From contig CAIKMN010000010.1 of the NCBI GenBank assembly GCA_903828535.1, positions 62,001 through 126,000 on the forward strand: a stretch of 64,000 bases of DNA. Reading direction: 5' to 3'. Numbering within the stretch: position 1 is the stretch's first letter; the number at the start of each line of letters is the position of its first letter. The notes beneath the pieces were generated by a model, which was not told the origin of the DNA, ran no database searches, and saw nothing but the letters and a program-made list of their open reading frames with translations. The translations under genes and the position numbers were made by a program. Shown here one piece after another: positions 37,502-48,071 of this stretch. The stretch is from an uncultured Curvibacter sp. (GTDB lineage Bacteria > Pseudomonadota > Gammaproteobacteria > Burkholderiales > Burkholderiaceae_C).

Positions 37502-38293
37502 ATGACCATTTCCCAATCCACTTTTCCTCGGGTTTTGTCGCTTGATGGCGCCACCAACTTTCGTGATTTGGGCGGCTATATCGGCGATCAGGGGCGCCCC
37601 GTTCGTTGGGGGAAATTGTTCCGCTCTGAACACTTGGCAGGTCTGACCGAAGCCGATCTGCACCAGTTAAAAGCGCTCGGCATCAAACGCTCATTTGACT
37701 TCAGAGGCGTTCAAGAGAGCGCCTTGGAGGCGTACGCATGGCCCGACATTCAGCGGCACGCTTTGTCCATTGAACCCACCGTGGTGCAACGCCTTCAGGC
37801 TCAATTCCTGAAGGACATACCGCTAACACCTGACGACGCCGTGCGGGTCATGCAAGACACTTACCGGGATTTCGTGCGACGCCATTCACCGCGTTTTGCC
37901 GAGTTGTTTGAGCACCTGCTGACCGATGATTCGCCGATGGTGTTCCACTGCACCGCCGGCAAAGACCGCACCGGCTTGGCCGCTGTTTTAATTTTGCACG
38001 CCCTTGGTGTTTCCATGGCCAGCATCCAAACCGATTACTTGCTGACCAACCAGCATTACAAGCGGGTGGAAAAGAACGCCCCAGCCGAACACGCCCGGCT
38101 TTTGCCCAGCGACGTCATGGCGGTGGTCTGGCAAGTTCAACCGGCTTTTCTTCAAGCCGCGCTGGAAGTGATCGAAACCGATCATGGCGGGTTAACGCCG
38201 TATTTAGAGCGCCAAATGGGCCTGGGCCCCACGGCCCTGAACCAGTTGCGTCAGCGCTATTTGGACTTTGGAAATTTGGGCTCTGAAAAATAG
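37502..38293 (+). CDS. Tyrosine phosphatase of the Siw14/MptpB-like class
   Basis: Cysteine-dependent phosphatase of 263 residues with the P-loop HCTAGKDRTG (C-x5-R) and the N-terminal NFRDLGGY motif typical of this class. The CTAGKDR form, with Lys in the loop, is found in enzymes acting on phosphotyrosine and sometimes phosphoinositides. No signal peptide is seen. Its last 37 bases overlap the convergent lactonase gene. Substrate and pathway are unknown. Confidence 0.88.
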   Translation: MTISQSTFPRVLSLDGATNFRDLGGYIGDQGRPVRWGKLFRSEHLAGLTEADLHQLKALGIKRSFDFRGVQESALEAYAWPDIQRHALSIEPTVVQRLQAQFLKDIPLTPDDAVRVMQDTYRDFVRRHSPRFAELFEHLLTDDSPMVFHCTAGKDRTGLAAVLILHALGVSMASIQTDYLLTNQHYKRVEKNAPAEHARLLPSDVMAVVWQVQPAFLQAALEVIETDHGGLTPYLERQMGLGPTALNQLRQRYLDFGNLGSEK

Positions 38294-39252
38294 GCCGTCG
38301 GCAAACCCGGCACGTCCACCCGTGCCGACAAAACACAGCCCGCCAAGGGCCACCGCGTCGATTCGGCATCTGGCCGCCCTTTCGCCGCGGTGGTGACATA
38401 CAAGGTTCGCCCATCCGGTCCACCAAAGCAGGGCATGGTCGGGCAACGGGCGGGGACGGGCACACGGGCCAGCACGCGGCCATCGGGTGCTATTTTGAGC
38501 AATTGGCCGCCCTCGTATTGCGCGCTCCAATAATTGCCTTCGACATCCACGGCAGCCCCGTCAGGGCGACCGCCATAGAGGTCGGCTTGTGCCAAATTCG
38601 CAGGGTCAAAGCCCGCGGGTTTATCCGGTAGCTGCAACCACACCTTGGGGTCAGACAACTGATTCGTTTGGGCATCCCAGCGCCAAGCGTGGACACGGTG
38701 ACTCCCCGTGTCGGCCCAATAAACGGTTGGGTGTCCGGGTGCTGATTCAGGTGAAAAAGCCAAGCCGTTGGCTGTGACGTTGTCGTTGGCTTGTTGGCGC
38801 AGCACCGGTTCTGCGCCGCGAGCATCGAGGCTGTACAAAGCGCCCAAGCGCTGGTCTTTGGGTTCGTACATAGTGCCGACCCAAAAGCGCCCCATGGGGT
38901 CACAGCGGCCATCGTTGCTGCGGGTGGTCTTCGGGTCGTGTGGCAATCGGGCCAAACAAGTCAAGTCTCCGCCCCAGTGCGGGGCGCGGTAAATGCCATC
39001 GCGCAAACCAATGACCAAGCCCCCTGAACGTGCCGGCGCGATGCAGCCGGGCTCTGACGGCAAAGCCCAGCTTTCCAGGGATTGCCCTTCTGGGCCGGAT
39101 CGCCAAATTTCTTGGGCCGGAATGTCCACCCAATACAAGCGCTGCTCATCGGGGTGCCAGAAGGGTGACTCGCCCAATTGCATTCGCTGCGGGGTGAGCG
39201 CTTGCCAATTCAGGCGCAATGCGTCGGTTGACATCGGTGGGGTGGCTTTCAT
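38257..39252 (-). CDS. SMP-30/gluconolactonase family protein
   Basis: Six-bladed beta-propeller hydrolase, 331 residues. Conserved features are GESPFWHPDEQRLYWVDI with the metal-binding Glu, RSNDGRCDPMGRFWVGTM with Asn and Asp, and DGAAVDVEGNYWSA. Family members open sugar lactones such as gluconolactone or arabinolactone. ATG 39252 is taken; TTG 39255 and ATG 39234 are alternatives with no ribosome binding site to decide. No sugar dehydrogenase gene is adjacent. Confidence 0.87.
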   Translation of the reverse strand: MKATPPMSTDALRLNWQALTPQRMQLGESPFWHPDEQRLYWVDIPAQEIWRSGPEGQSLESWALPSEPGCIAPARSGGLVIGLRDGIYRAPHWGGDLTCLARLPHDPKTTRSNDGRCDPMGRFWVGTMYEPKDQRLGALYSLDARGAEPVLRQQANDNVTANGLAFSPESAPGHPTVYWADTGSHRVHAWRWDAQTNQLSDPKVWLQLPDKPAGFDPANLAQADLYGGRPDGAAVDVEGNYWSAQYEGGQLLKIAPDGRVLARVPVPARCPTMPCFGGPDGRTLYVTTAAKGRPDAESTRWPLAGCVLSARVDVPGLPTAYFSEPKFPKSK

Positions 39253-39279
39253 CAAAATGAAGAAGATCGAATTGTGGAC

Positions 39280-39304
39280 AAAAAAAGGCCCGCCGAAGCG
39301 GGCC
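39280..39304 (-). terminator. Terminator of the torF-glnK-amtB operon
   Basis: On the minus strand GGCCCGC-TTCG-GCGGGCC is followed by seven T. The seven-base GC stem closed by a C(UUCG)G tetraloop is exceptionally stable. It sits 49 bases past the amtB stop codon. Confidence 0.95.
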
Positions 39305-39352
39305 GAATATCCAAGGAGATCAAAAAAACAGTTGGAACCAGTTTGAATAAGG

Positions 39353-40900
39353 TCAGCGCGCGTAAGCGGACTCGCCGTGCGAGCTGATGTCCAGGCCTTC
39401 GCGCTCTTCTTCTTCGGTCACCCTCAGGCCGATGGTCAAGTCGACCAGCTTGTAGGCGATCAGGGCCACCACAGCCGACCACACAATCGTCACGCCAATC
39501 GCTTTGGCTTGCACCAAGACTTGAGCGGCGATCGAGTAGGCGTCTGGCGTCACCGCAGCCACCGTGAACCAGTCAGCTGGGAAGCTGGGGCCCCCCAGGT
39601 TGGGCGAGTTAAACACACCGGTCAACAACGCACCCAAGATGCCGCCCACGCCGTGCACCCCGAACACGTCCAAGGTGTCGTCCGCGCCAATCATCTTCTT
39701 CAGACCCGTCACGCCCCACAGGCACACAAAGCCGGCAAGCAAACCAATGATTAAAGCGCCGCCAATGCCCACGTTGCCGCAAGCCGGGGTGATCGCCACC
39801 AAGCCCGCCACAGCGCCCGAAGCAGCGCCCAGCATCGAGGCCTTGCCCTTGTGCAAGGCTTCCCCTGCCGACCAGCTCAGCACCGCAGCCGAGGTCGCAA
39901 TGAAGGTGTTCACGAAGGCCAAGCCCGCCACGCCGTTGGCTTCCAAAGCAGAGCCCGCGTTAAAGCCAAACCAGCCCACCCACAGCAGGGCCGAGCCCAC
40001 CATGGTCAGCGTCAGGCTGTGAGGCGCCATCGACTCTTTGCCGTAACCAATGCGCTTGCCGACCATGAAGGCACCGACCAAGCCAGCCACCGCTGAGTTG
40101 ATGTGCACCACCGTGCCGCCCGCAAAGTCCAGCGCACCCCATTGCCACAGCAAACCGGCCTTGGCGTTGACCGCGTCGACCACGTCAGCCGAGGTGTAGG
40201 CATCAGGACCCATCCAGAACCACACCATGTGCGCGATGGGCAGGTAGCTGAAGGTGAACCACAGCACCATGAAGGCCAGCATGGCCGAGAACTTGATGCG
40301 CTCGGCAAACGAGCCCACGATCAAGCAGCAGGTGATGCCCGCAAAGGTCGCCTGGAAGGCGGCATAGACGATTTCAGGAATGGCCACGCCCTTGCTGAAG
40401 GTGGCCGCGTTGGCAAAAGTGCCCGCCACGTTGTCCCAAACGCCGTTCATGAACAGGCGGTCCAAGCCCCCAATGAAGTCGTTGCCTTCGGTGAACGCCA
40501 AGCTGTAGCCATACAGGAACCACAGCACGACGATCAGGGAGAAGGTGACCATGACTTGCATGAGCACCGACAGCATGTTCTTGGAGCGAACCAAGCCGCC
40601 GTAGAACAGGGCCAGACCCGGGATGGTCATCAAGATGACCAAGATGGTGGAGACCATCATCCAAGCGGTGTCGCCCTTGTTGGGGACGATGGCAGGGGCG
40701 GCGTCAGCGGCCGGCGCGGGCGCAGCAGCAGGAGCGGCAGCGGGGGCCGCTGTGGAAGTGGCTGGCGCAGCGGCAGGCGCTGATGCGGCTGCAGCCGGTG
40801 CATCGGCGGCCATGGCCAGCTGGGCCGAGCCGGCAAAGCCGCCCAGCGCGGTCAGGGCCAAGCCCGCACTCAAGACGAGGGAGGAAAGGAGTTTTTTCAT
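39353..40900 (-). CDS. amtB: Ammonium transporter AmtB
   Basis: Channel-like transporter for ammonium in the inner membrane, 515 residues. A signal peptide (about 1-32, ending AMA-A) is followed by an Ala/Pro-rich linker (about 33-70) and eleven helices. Family motifs include DTAWMMVSTILVILMTIPGLALFYGG and GALDFAGGTVVHINSAVAGL. The tail ends in a soluble segment that would face GlnK. The Ala/Pro linker is longer than in E. coli AmtB. It follows glnK by 40 bases. Confidence 0.97.
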   Translation of the reverse strand: MKKLLSSLVLSAGLALTALGGFAGSAQLAMAADAPAAAASAPAAAPATSTAAPAAAPAAAPAPAADAAPAIVPNKGDTAWMMVSTILVILMTIPGLALFYGGLVRSKNMLSVLMQVMVTFSLIVVLWFLYGYSLAFTEGNDFIGGLDRLFMNGVWDNVAGTFANAATFSKGVAIPEIVYAAFQATFAGITCCLIVGSFAERIKFSAMLAFMVLWFTFSYLPIAHMVWFWMGPDAYTSADVVDAVNAKAGLLWQWGALDFAGGTVVHINSAVAGLVGAFMVGKRIGYGKESMAPHSLTLTMVGSALLWVGWFGFNAGSALEANGVAGLAFVNTFIATSAAVLSWSAGEALHKGKASMLGAASGAVAGLVAITPACGNVGIGGALIIGLLAGFVCLWGVTGLKKMIGADDTLDVFGVHGVGGILGALLTGVFNSPNLGGPSFPADWFTVAAVTPDAYSIAAQVLVQAKAIGVTIVWSAVVALIAYKLVDLTIGLRVTEEEEREGLDISSHGESAYAR

Positions 40901-40940
40901 ATTCGTGCTTTCTGGATGTTGCGTGGGGTTTCAGGGCGCT

Positions 40941-42117
<1,177 letters not shown>

Positions 42118-42157
42118 GTAGAGCTCCAGTTGATAAAAGTCAAAGACGTTACAACAA

Positions 42158-42173
42158 AGCACAGAACGTGCCA
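42158..42173 (-). promoter_or_regulatory. Sigma-54 promoter of torF-glnK-amtB
   Basis: On the minus strand TGGCACG-TTCT-GTGCT matches the -24/-12 consensus TGGCACG-N4-TTGCW with a single mismatch in the -12 element and the invariant GG and GC correctly spaced. It would start transcription about 30 bases before the torF ATG. Nitrogen control by NtrC is expected for these genes. Confidence 0.85.
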
Positions 42174-42254
42174 GTTACTTTCGCTTTCAAAAAATCACCG
42201 TCCTGCGTGTAACGCCCCAAGATGATACAGAAAGGAAAACCCCACGTATTTAAT

Positions 42255-42271
42255 TGCACCAATAAAGTGCG
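42255..42271. promoter_or_regulatory. NtrC-like enhancer site upstream of the sigma-54 promoter
   Basis: TGCACC-AATAA-AGTGCG matches the NtrC dyad TGCACC-N5-GGTGCA in 4 of 6 right-half bases. It lies about 100 bases upstream of the sigma-54 promoter, a normal enhancer distance. A second palindrome, GGTGCACC, lies at 42292-42299, close to the hrpA start. Confidence 0.6.
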
Positions 42272-42329
42272 TACTGGATTTTGGGGTCGGGGGTGCACCG
42301 ATATGAGGCGCAGCTGGGTACGCGGGATA

Positions 42330-45300
42330 ATGGCCCTTGTTTTTCGAATGCCCTTCATTTTTCGGTTTCCCTTGAACGCTCCTCTCGTCATTGAATTCCC
42401 CGAATCCTTGCCCGTCAGCGGCCGTCGTCAGGACATCACCGAGGCCTTAAAAGGCCATCAGGTGGTGGTCGTTTGCGGCGAGACGGGTTCGGGCAAAACC
42501 ACCCAACTGCCCAAAATTTTGTTGGAGATGGGCTACGGCAAGTGGGGCAAAGAAAATGCCCCGCCGGGCCAGCGGGGTCGGCTGATTGGCCACACCCAAC
42601 CGCGCCGAATTGCCGCCAGTTCAGTGGCCAAGCGAATTGCGGAGGAGCTCAAAACGCCCTTGGGTGAAGTCGTGGGTTACAAGGTGCGTTTTCAAGATCG
42701 GCTTGGCAAAGGCGCTTCGGTCAAATTGATGACCGACGGTATTTTGTTGGCCGAAACCCAAACCGACCCGCTGCTTAAAAGCTACGACGCCCTCATTATT
42801 GACGAGGCCCATGAGCGAAGCCTGAACATTGATTTCTTGTTGGGCTATCTTCGTCAAATTCTGCCGCGGCGACCCGACCTGAAGGTCATTGTCACGTCGG
42901 CCACGATTGACGCGAATCGCTTTGCCGAGCACTTTGCCTCATCGAAAGGACCTGCGCCCGTTATTTATGTCTCGGGGCGAACCTTTCCGGTCGAGCAGCG
43001 TTACCGACCCTTCGAGGAGTCCAAGGATTACGGTTTAAATGAGGCGATTGCTGATGCGGTGGACGAGCTTTGGGTGGGGGGCGCGGTCCGCGCGGGCGGG
43101 GGGGGCGACATCTTGGTGTTCCTGCCTGGCGAGCGAGAAATTCGCGAAGCCGCTGATCATTTGCGAGGCCACCTGGCCCATCAACCCGCCTTAAGAAATG
43201 CCGAGGTCTTGCCTCTGTTTTCAAGGCTATCGCAAGCCGAGCAAGAGCGCATTTTTGAGGGCCACACCGGACGACGGATTGTGCTGGCGACCAACGTCGC
43301 CGAAACCTCGTTGACGGTGCCGGGTATTCGTTTTGTGATCGACGCGGGCACGGCGCGGGTCAAGCGATACAGCTACCGCGCCAAGGTGGAGCAACTCTTG
43401 GTCGAACCCATCAGCCAAGCGGCGGCGAACCAGCGGGCCGGGCGTTGCGGGCGCGTGGCCGATGGCATTTGTATTCGCCTCTATGACGAAAAAGACTATT
43501 CAAGCCGTCCGCGATTCACCGACCCTGAAATTTTGCGCAGTTCGTTGGCCAGCGTCATTTTGCGCATGATGTCTTTGCATTTGGGCGAAATCGCGCAGTT
43601 TCCTTTTTTGGAGGCGCCCTCGGGCCGTGCCATCAGTGACGGCATTCAACTGTTGCAAGAGTTGGGCGCGGTCGATGAAGTTCGCTCGGAGCTGACCCCG
43701 ATGGGCCACGAGTTGGCCAAGCTGCCTTTAGACCCGCGCGTGGGCCGCATGATTTTGGAAGCCCGCGATCGACAAGCCCTGCACGAGGTGCTGGTCATCG
43801 CCGCCGCGCTGACGGTGCAAGATGTGCGTGACCGGCCTTTGGAGGCGCAAGCCCAAGCCGACCAACAACACGCCAAATTTGACGACGACAAAAGCGAATT
43901 CACGGGTTACTTTCGCCTTTGGCAATGGATCAACCAGGCGCGGGGTGGCGAGTCGGGTACCCAAAAACTCAGTAACCGCCAATACGAGGCCGTGTTGCGG
44001 CAAAACTTCATCAACATTCGCCGGGTGCGCGAGTGGCGCGACATCCACAGCCAATTGTTGACCGTCGTTGCCGAGCACCGCTGGCCGTTGAACCCCCAGC
44101 CTGCGAACTATGAGCAATTGCACCTGTCGTTACTGGCCGGTTTGCTCGGCAATGTGGGCTACAAATTGGAAGACGACGTCGAATACTTGGGGGCCCGAGG
44201 CATCAAGTTCCACCGACACCCTGGTGCGCATTTGCGCAAAAAACCAGGCCGCTGGATTGTGTGTGCCGAGCTGGTTGAAACCTCGCGCTTGTTTGGTCGG
44301 GGCATCGCCAACATCGAGCCGACTTGGCTTGAGCAAGTCGGCGGACATTTGCTGCGCAAGCAATTGCTCGATCCGCATTGGGAGAAAAAATCGGCCGAAG
44401 TGGTGGCCTATGAGCGCGCCACTTTGTATGGGCTGGTGGTCTACAGCGGGCGGCGAAAATCCTATGGCCAAGTGGACCCTGTGGCGGCACGAGAAATTTT
44501 TATTCGCCAAGCCTTGGTCGAAGGTGAATGGGAAACGCCCTTGCCATTTTTGGCGGCCAATCAAAAAATGGTGCGTCGCGTAGAAGAGTTGGAACACAAA
44601 TCGCGCCGACAAGATGTGTTGGTGGACGATGAATTGATTTTTGCGTTTTACGACGAGCAAATTCCCGCTGACATTTTTTCGGGTGCGGGCTTGAGCCACT
44701 GGTGGCGAGAACAATCTCAATTGACGCAGAACCCCAAGCTGTTGTTCATCAGCCAAGAAGCCTTGATGCGGCACGAAGCCGCCAGCATCACTGGCCAAGC
44801 CTTTCCGAGGCGCTTGCGTTTGGGCGGAGTCGACTGCAACGTGGCCTATTTGCACGAACCCGGTGACGCCAAAGACGGTGTGACGGTTGAGGTGCCGCTT
44901 TTTGTGCTGAACCAAGTGAACGAGGAGCGTTGCGAGTGGCTGGTGCCCGGCATGCTGAAAGACAAAGTGCAAGCTTTGCTTAAAAGTCTGCCGCAACGAC
45001 CGCGTTCCCGCTTGGTGCCCTTGCCAGACAGCGCAGAAAAAATAGCCACTCAGCTCAACGAGCCTGAAGCCTTTGGTCAAGGTGGTTTGAGCGATACCTT
45101 GTTGAAGGTGGTGAGGGGCATGGTGAATGTGGAAGTGAAATTGACCGACTTCAAACTCGACATGCTGCCACCGCATTTGTTCATGAATTTCAAAGTGGTC
45201 GACGAGCACGGTCGTCAACTGGGCATGGGCCGAAACTTGGGTGCCTTAAAGGCCGAACTGGGCAAGCAAGCCCGAGGCGCCTTTCAAGCGCTGGCGGCTT

Positions 45301-46250
45301 TGAAGGTAGGCGCGACTTCAGAAGCAGCGCCACCCTCGCCCGACGTTGCAAGGTCTGTAGGTGCTGGCGGCGCACAAAAAAGTTCAGTGAACCCATCGCC
45401 CGACCTGATCTACACCGATTGGACTTTTGGTGAGTTGCCCGAGTTGATGGAAATTCAACGTGGCAAGCAAAGCCTGATTGGCTTTCCAGCCTTGATCGAT
45501 CTGGGCAACGGCGTTCGCATCGAAGTCTTTGATGAACCCGATGTGGCCGCCAACAAACACCGTCTCGGCTTGCGGCGGCTCTTTGCTTTGCAGATCAAAG
45601 ACGCGCTCAAATACCTGGAAAAGAACCTGCCCGATTTACAAAAAATGGCCGTCGCCTACTTGCCGCTGGGCACCCTGGAAGAGTTGCGTGAGCAAATTTT
45701 GGGCGTCGCGATTGACCGCGCTTTCTTGCTTGACCCTTTGCCGACGGATGCGCAAGCCTTCCAGCGCCGACTCGAAGAGGGGCGGGGCCGCTTGACCTTG
45801 ATTGCCAACGAAGTTGCGCGTTTGGCGGCGGCCATTTTGACCGAATTTGCGCTGGCGCAACGCAAGGTCAAAGACAGCAAGGCCGCGCCGGATGCAGCTG
45901 CCGATGCCGCCCAGCAACTGCAGCGTTTGGTGCCTAAAAACTTCATCCCTGCCACGCCTTGGGCCAGCTTGCAGCATTTGCCCCGTTACCTCAAAGCCAT
46001 CACCTTGCGCCTTGAAAAAGTGCGTGCAGACCCGTCGCGCGACGCCACTCGACTGGCCGAATTACGGCCTCAAGAGCAGCGCTATTGGCGTTTGGTGGCC
46101 GAGCGCAAAGGCCATGTGGATGCGCGCATGCAGGAGTTCCGTTGGCTGCTCGAAGAGCTCAGGGTCAGTTTTTTTGCGCAGGAATTGCGCACGCCCCAAC
46201 CGGTGAGCGTGAAGCGTTTGGACAAAGCCTGGGCCCAAATCAACGCTTGA
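42330..46250 (+). CDS. hrpA: ATP-dependent RNA helicase HrpA
   Basis: Large DEAH-box helicase (about 1306 residues) involved in RNA remodelling and, in E. coli, rescue of stalled or collided ribosomes. Motifs are Walker A GETGSGKTTQ, DEAH in IIDEAHERS, SAT, and QRAGRCGR in motif VI, followed by the helicase-associated domain and a long C-terminal DUF3418 region. I chose ATG 42330 (GGGA just upstream); ATG 42303 and 42348 are possible. A poorly conserved Ala/Ser-rich stretch near 45320-45400 looks like a linker. The gene reads away from the torF operon. Confidence 0.95.
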   Translation: MALVFRMPFIFRFPLNAPLVIEFPESLPVSGRRQDITEALKGHQVVVVCGETGSGKTTQLPKILLEMGYGKWGKENAPPGQRGRLIGHTQPRRIAASSVAKRIAEELKTPLGEVVGYKVRFQDRLGKGASVKLMTDGILLAETQTDPLLKSYDALIIDEAHERSLNIDFLLGYLRQILPRRPDLKVIVTSATIDANRFAEHFASSKGPAPVIYVSGRTFPVEQRYRPFEESKDYGLNEAIADAVDELWVGGAVRAGGGGDILVFLPGEREIREAADHLRGHLAHQPALRNAEVLPLFSRLSQAEQERIFEGHTGRRIVLATNVAETSLTVPGIRFVIDAGTARVKRYSYRAKVEQLLVEPISQAAANQRAGRCGRVADGICIRLYDEKDYSSRPRFTDPEILRSSLASVILRMMSLHLGEIAQFPFLEAPSGRAISDGIQLLQELGAVDEVRSELTPMGHELAKLPLDPRVGRMILEARDRQALHEVLVIAAALTVQDVRDRPLEAQAQADQQHAKFDDDKSEFTGYFRLWQWINQARGGESGTQKLSNRQYEAVLRQNFINIRRVREWRDIHSQLLTVVAEHRWPLNPQPANYEQLHLSLLAGLLGNVGYKLEDDVEYLGARGIKFHRHPGAHLRKKPGRWIVCAELVETSRLFGRGIANIEPTWLEQVGGHLLRKQLLDPHWEKKSAEVVAYERATLYGLVVYSGRRKSYGQVDPVAAREIFIRQALVEGEWETPLPFLAANQKMVRRVEELEHKSRRQDVLVDDELIFAFYDEQIPADIFSGAGLSHWWREQSQLTQNPKLLFISQEALMRHEAASITGQAFPRRLRLGGVDCNVAYLHEPGDAKDGVTVEVPLFVLNQVNEERCEWLVPGMLKDKVQALLKSLPQRPRSRLVPLPDSAEKIATQLNEPEAFGQGGLSDTLLKVVRGMVNVEVKLTDFKLDMLPPHLFMNFKVVDEHGRQLGMGRNLGALKAELGKQARGAFQALAALKVGATSEAAPPSPDVARSVGAGGAQKSSVNPSPDLIYTDWTFGELPELMEIQRGKQSLIGFPALIDLGNGVRIEVFDEPDVAANKHRLGLRRLFALQIKDALKYLEKNLPDLQKMAVAYLPLGTLEELREQILGVAIDRAFLLDPLPTDAQAFQRRLEEGRGRLTLIANEVARLAAAILTEFALAQRKVKDSKAAPDAAADAAQQLQRLVPKNFIPATPWASLQHLPRYLKAITLRLEKVRADPSRDATRLAELRPQEQRYWRLVAERKGHVDARMQEFRWLLEELRVSFFAQELRTPQPVSVKRLDKAWAQINA

Positions 46251-46351
46251 GCTTAAAAAAATCGCATCACCTCCGTGACTCCCCCAATGCCCAGTGGCTT
46301 CGAGAAGCGGTAAGCTGGACGTCATAAAAGTTTGAAAAAACAGGAGACTCC

Positions 46352-48043
46352 ATGCCCGCTTTGACAGCTCACCACGCGTTTTGGCCTCAACGTGTGCCCC
46401 GAACGTTGACGGCCCCCAGCACGCCCATTTGGGACAACTTGGTGGTGAACGCCAAGCGCTACCCAAACAAGCCGGCCTTGGTATTTTTTGACCGATCCCT
46501 CACCTACGCTGAGCTGTTGCAGCAGGTCGAGCAATTGGCGGCCAAGCTGGCCGCATTGGGCGTCAAAAAAGGCGACCGAGTCGTTTTGCTGATGCAAAAC
46601 TGTCCGCAACTCGTCATCGCGCATTACGCCATTTTGCGGGCCAATGCGGTGGTCGTCCCGGTCAATCCAATGAACCGAGCCGAGGAGCTCAAGCATTACA
46701 TCTTGGATCCCGAGGCCAAGGTGGCCATCACCACGGCAGACTTGGCCCTCGAGTTGGTCAAGGCCGACTCTGAATTGCCCATTGAGCATCGCTTGCAGCA
46801 CCTCATCACCACCCATTTGAGCGATGCATTTGACTTGGAAGCCGCCAAAGACCAAATTCCGGCGGCTTGGGACGCGTGGCTGCGGACCCGTTTTGAAACC
46901 CCCGTTCTGAGCGCTGGCAAGCACCATGTCTGGACAGAGTGCATCGCCGGCCAAGGCCCAGCCCCGGCCCCCGATGTGGGCGCCGACGACATGGCTTTGC
47001 TGCCCTACACCAGCGGCACCACGGGTTTGCCCAAGGGCTGCGTGCACCTGCACCGAAACATCATGCACAACGTGGTCGCTGGCTCGGCATGGAGCGGCGG
47101 CACTGGCGAAGGCGTCGTGTTGGCAGTCGTGCCGATGTTCCACATCACCGGCTTGGTGGTGGTCATGCACGGCACCATTTACACCGGCTCGACCCTGGTC
47201 ATCATGCCCCGTTGGGACCGCGATTTGGCGGGCAAGTTGATCTCAGGGCACCAAGTGACGCACTGGACCAACATCCCCACCATGGTCATCGACCTGTTGG
47301 CCAGCCCCAATTTTGCCCAATACAACTTAGCCAGTTTGGTATACATCGGCGGGGGGGGCGCGGCCATGCCCCAGGCCATTGCCCAACGTTTGCTTGATAA
47401 CTACGGCCTGCATTACGCCGAAGGCTATGGCCTGACCGAAACCGCGGCGCCCTCCCACAGCAACCCCTGCGATGCGACCAAGCAGCAGTGTTTGGGCGTG
47501 CCCTACATCGGCGTCGACGCCAGGGTGATCGACCCCGACACCTTGGCTGAATTGGGTCCGCAAGAGTCAGGCGAAATCGTGATAAGCGGTCCGCAGGTTT
47601 TCCAAGGCTACTGGAAACGCCCGGATGCCGATGCGCAGGTGTTCTTTGAGCGAGATGGCAAGCGGTTTTTCCGCTCGGGCGACATGGGTCGTTATGACGC
47701 CGATGGTTACTTCTTCATGACCGACCGCTTGAAGCGCATGATCAACGCCTCCGGCTTTAAAGTGTGGCCGGCCGAGGTCGAGGCGTTGATGTTCCGTCAC
47801 CCCGCCATTCAAGAGGCCTGCGTGATTGGCACCCGCGACGCGTATCGCGGCGAATCCGTCAAAGCCGTCGTTGTCAAGCGCCCGACGCACGCCGATGTGA
47901 CCGAAGCCGACATCATGGCTTGGTGTCGCGACAACATGGCCGCCTACAAAGTGCCCCGCGTGGTGCAGTTTGTCGACGTGCTGCCCAAAAGCGGCAGCGG
48001 CAAGGTCATGTGGCGTGCCTTGCAGGAAGCGGAAAGCGCATGA
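46352..48043 (+). CDS. Acyl-CoA synthetase (long-chain fatty acid type)
   Basis: AMP-forming ligase that activates a fatty acid to its CoA thioester, 563 residues. Motifs are YTSGTTGLPKG (AMP binding), GYGLTETAA, the hinge region RSGDMGRYDADGYFFMTDRLKRMI and the C-terminal GKVMWRAL with the catalytic Lys. AGGAG lies 7 bases before the ATG. The downstream ETF-QO, SDR and thioesterase genes fit a role in fatty-acid oxidation. Chain length is not determined. Confidence 0.9.
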   Translation: MPALTAHHAFWPQRVPRTLTAPSTPIWDNLVVNAKRYPNKPALVFFDRSLTYAELLQQVEQLAAKLAALGVKKGDRVVLLMQNCPQLVIAHYAILRANAVVVPVNPMNRAEELKHYILDPEAKVAITTADLALELVKADSELPIEHRLQHLITTHLSDAFDLEAAKDQIPAAWDAWLRTRFETPVLSAGKHHVWTECIAGQGPAPAPDVGADDMALLPYTSGTTGLPKGCVHLHRNIMHNVVAGSAWSGGTGEGVVLAVVPMFHITGLVVVMHGTIYTGSTLVIMPRWDRDLAGKLISGHQVTHWTNIPTMVIDLLASPNFAQYNLASLVYIGGGGAAMPQAIAQRLLDNYGLHYAEGYGLTETAAPSHSNPCDATKQQCLGVPYIGVDARVIDPDTLAELGPQESGEIVISGPQVFQGYWKRPDADAQVFFERDGKRFFRSGDMGRYDADGYFFMTDRLKRMINASGFKVWPAEVEALMFRHPAIQEACVIGTRDAYRGESVKAVVVKRPTHADVTEADIMAWCRDNMAAYKVPRVVQFVDVLPKSGSGKVMWRALQEAESA

Positions 48044-48071
48044 AGTCTAAAACGCCCCCAATGGAAAATCC

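Noticed and set aside
44130-45218. 362-codon frame opposite hrpA
   Set aside because: Lies fully inside a well-conserved helicase gene on the other strand and shows no motif.
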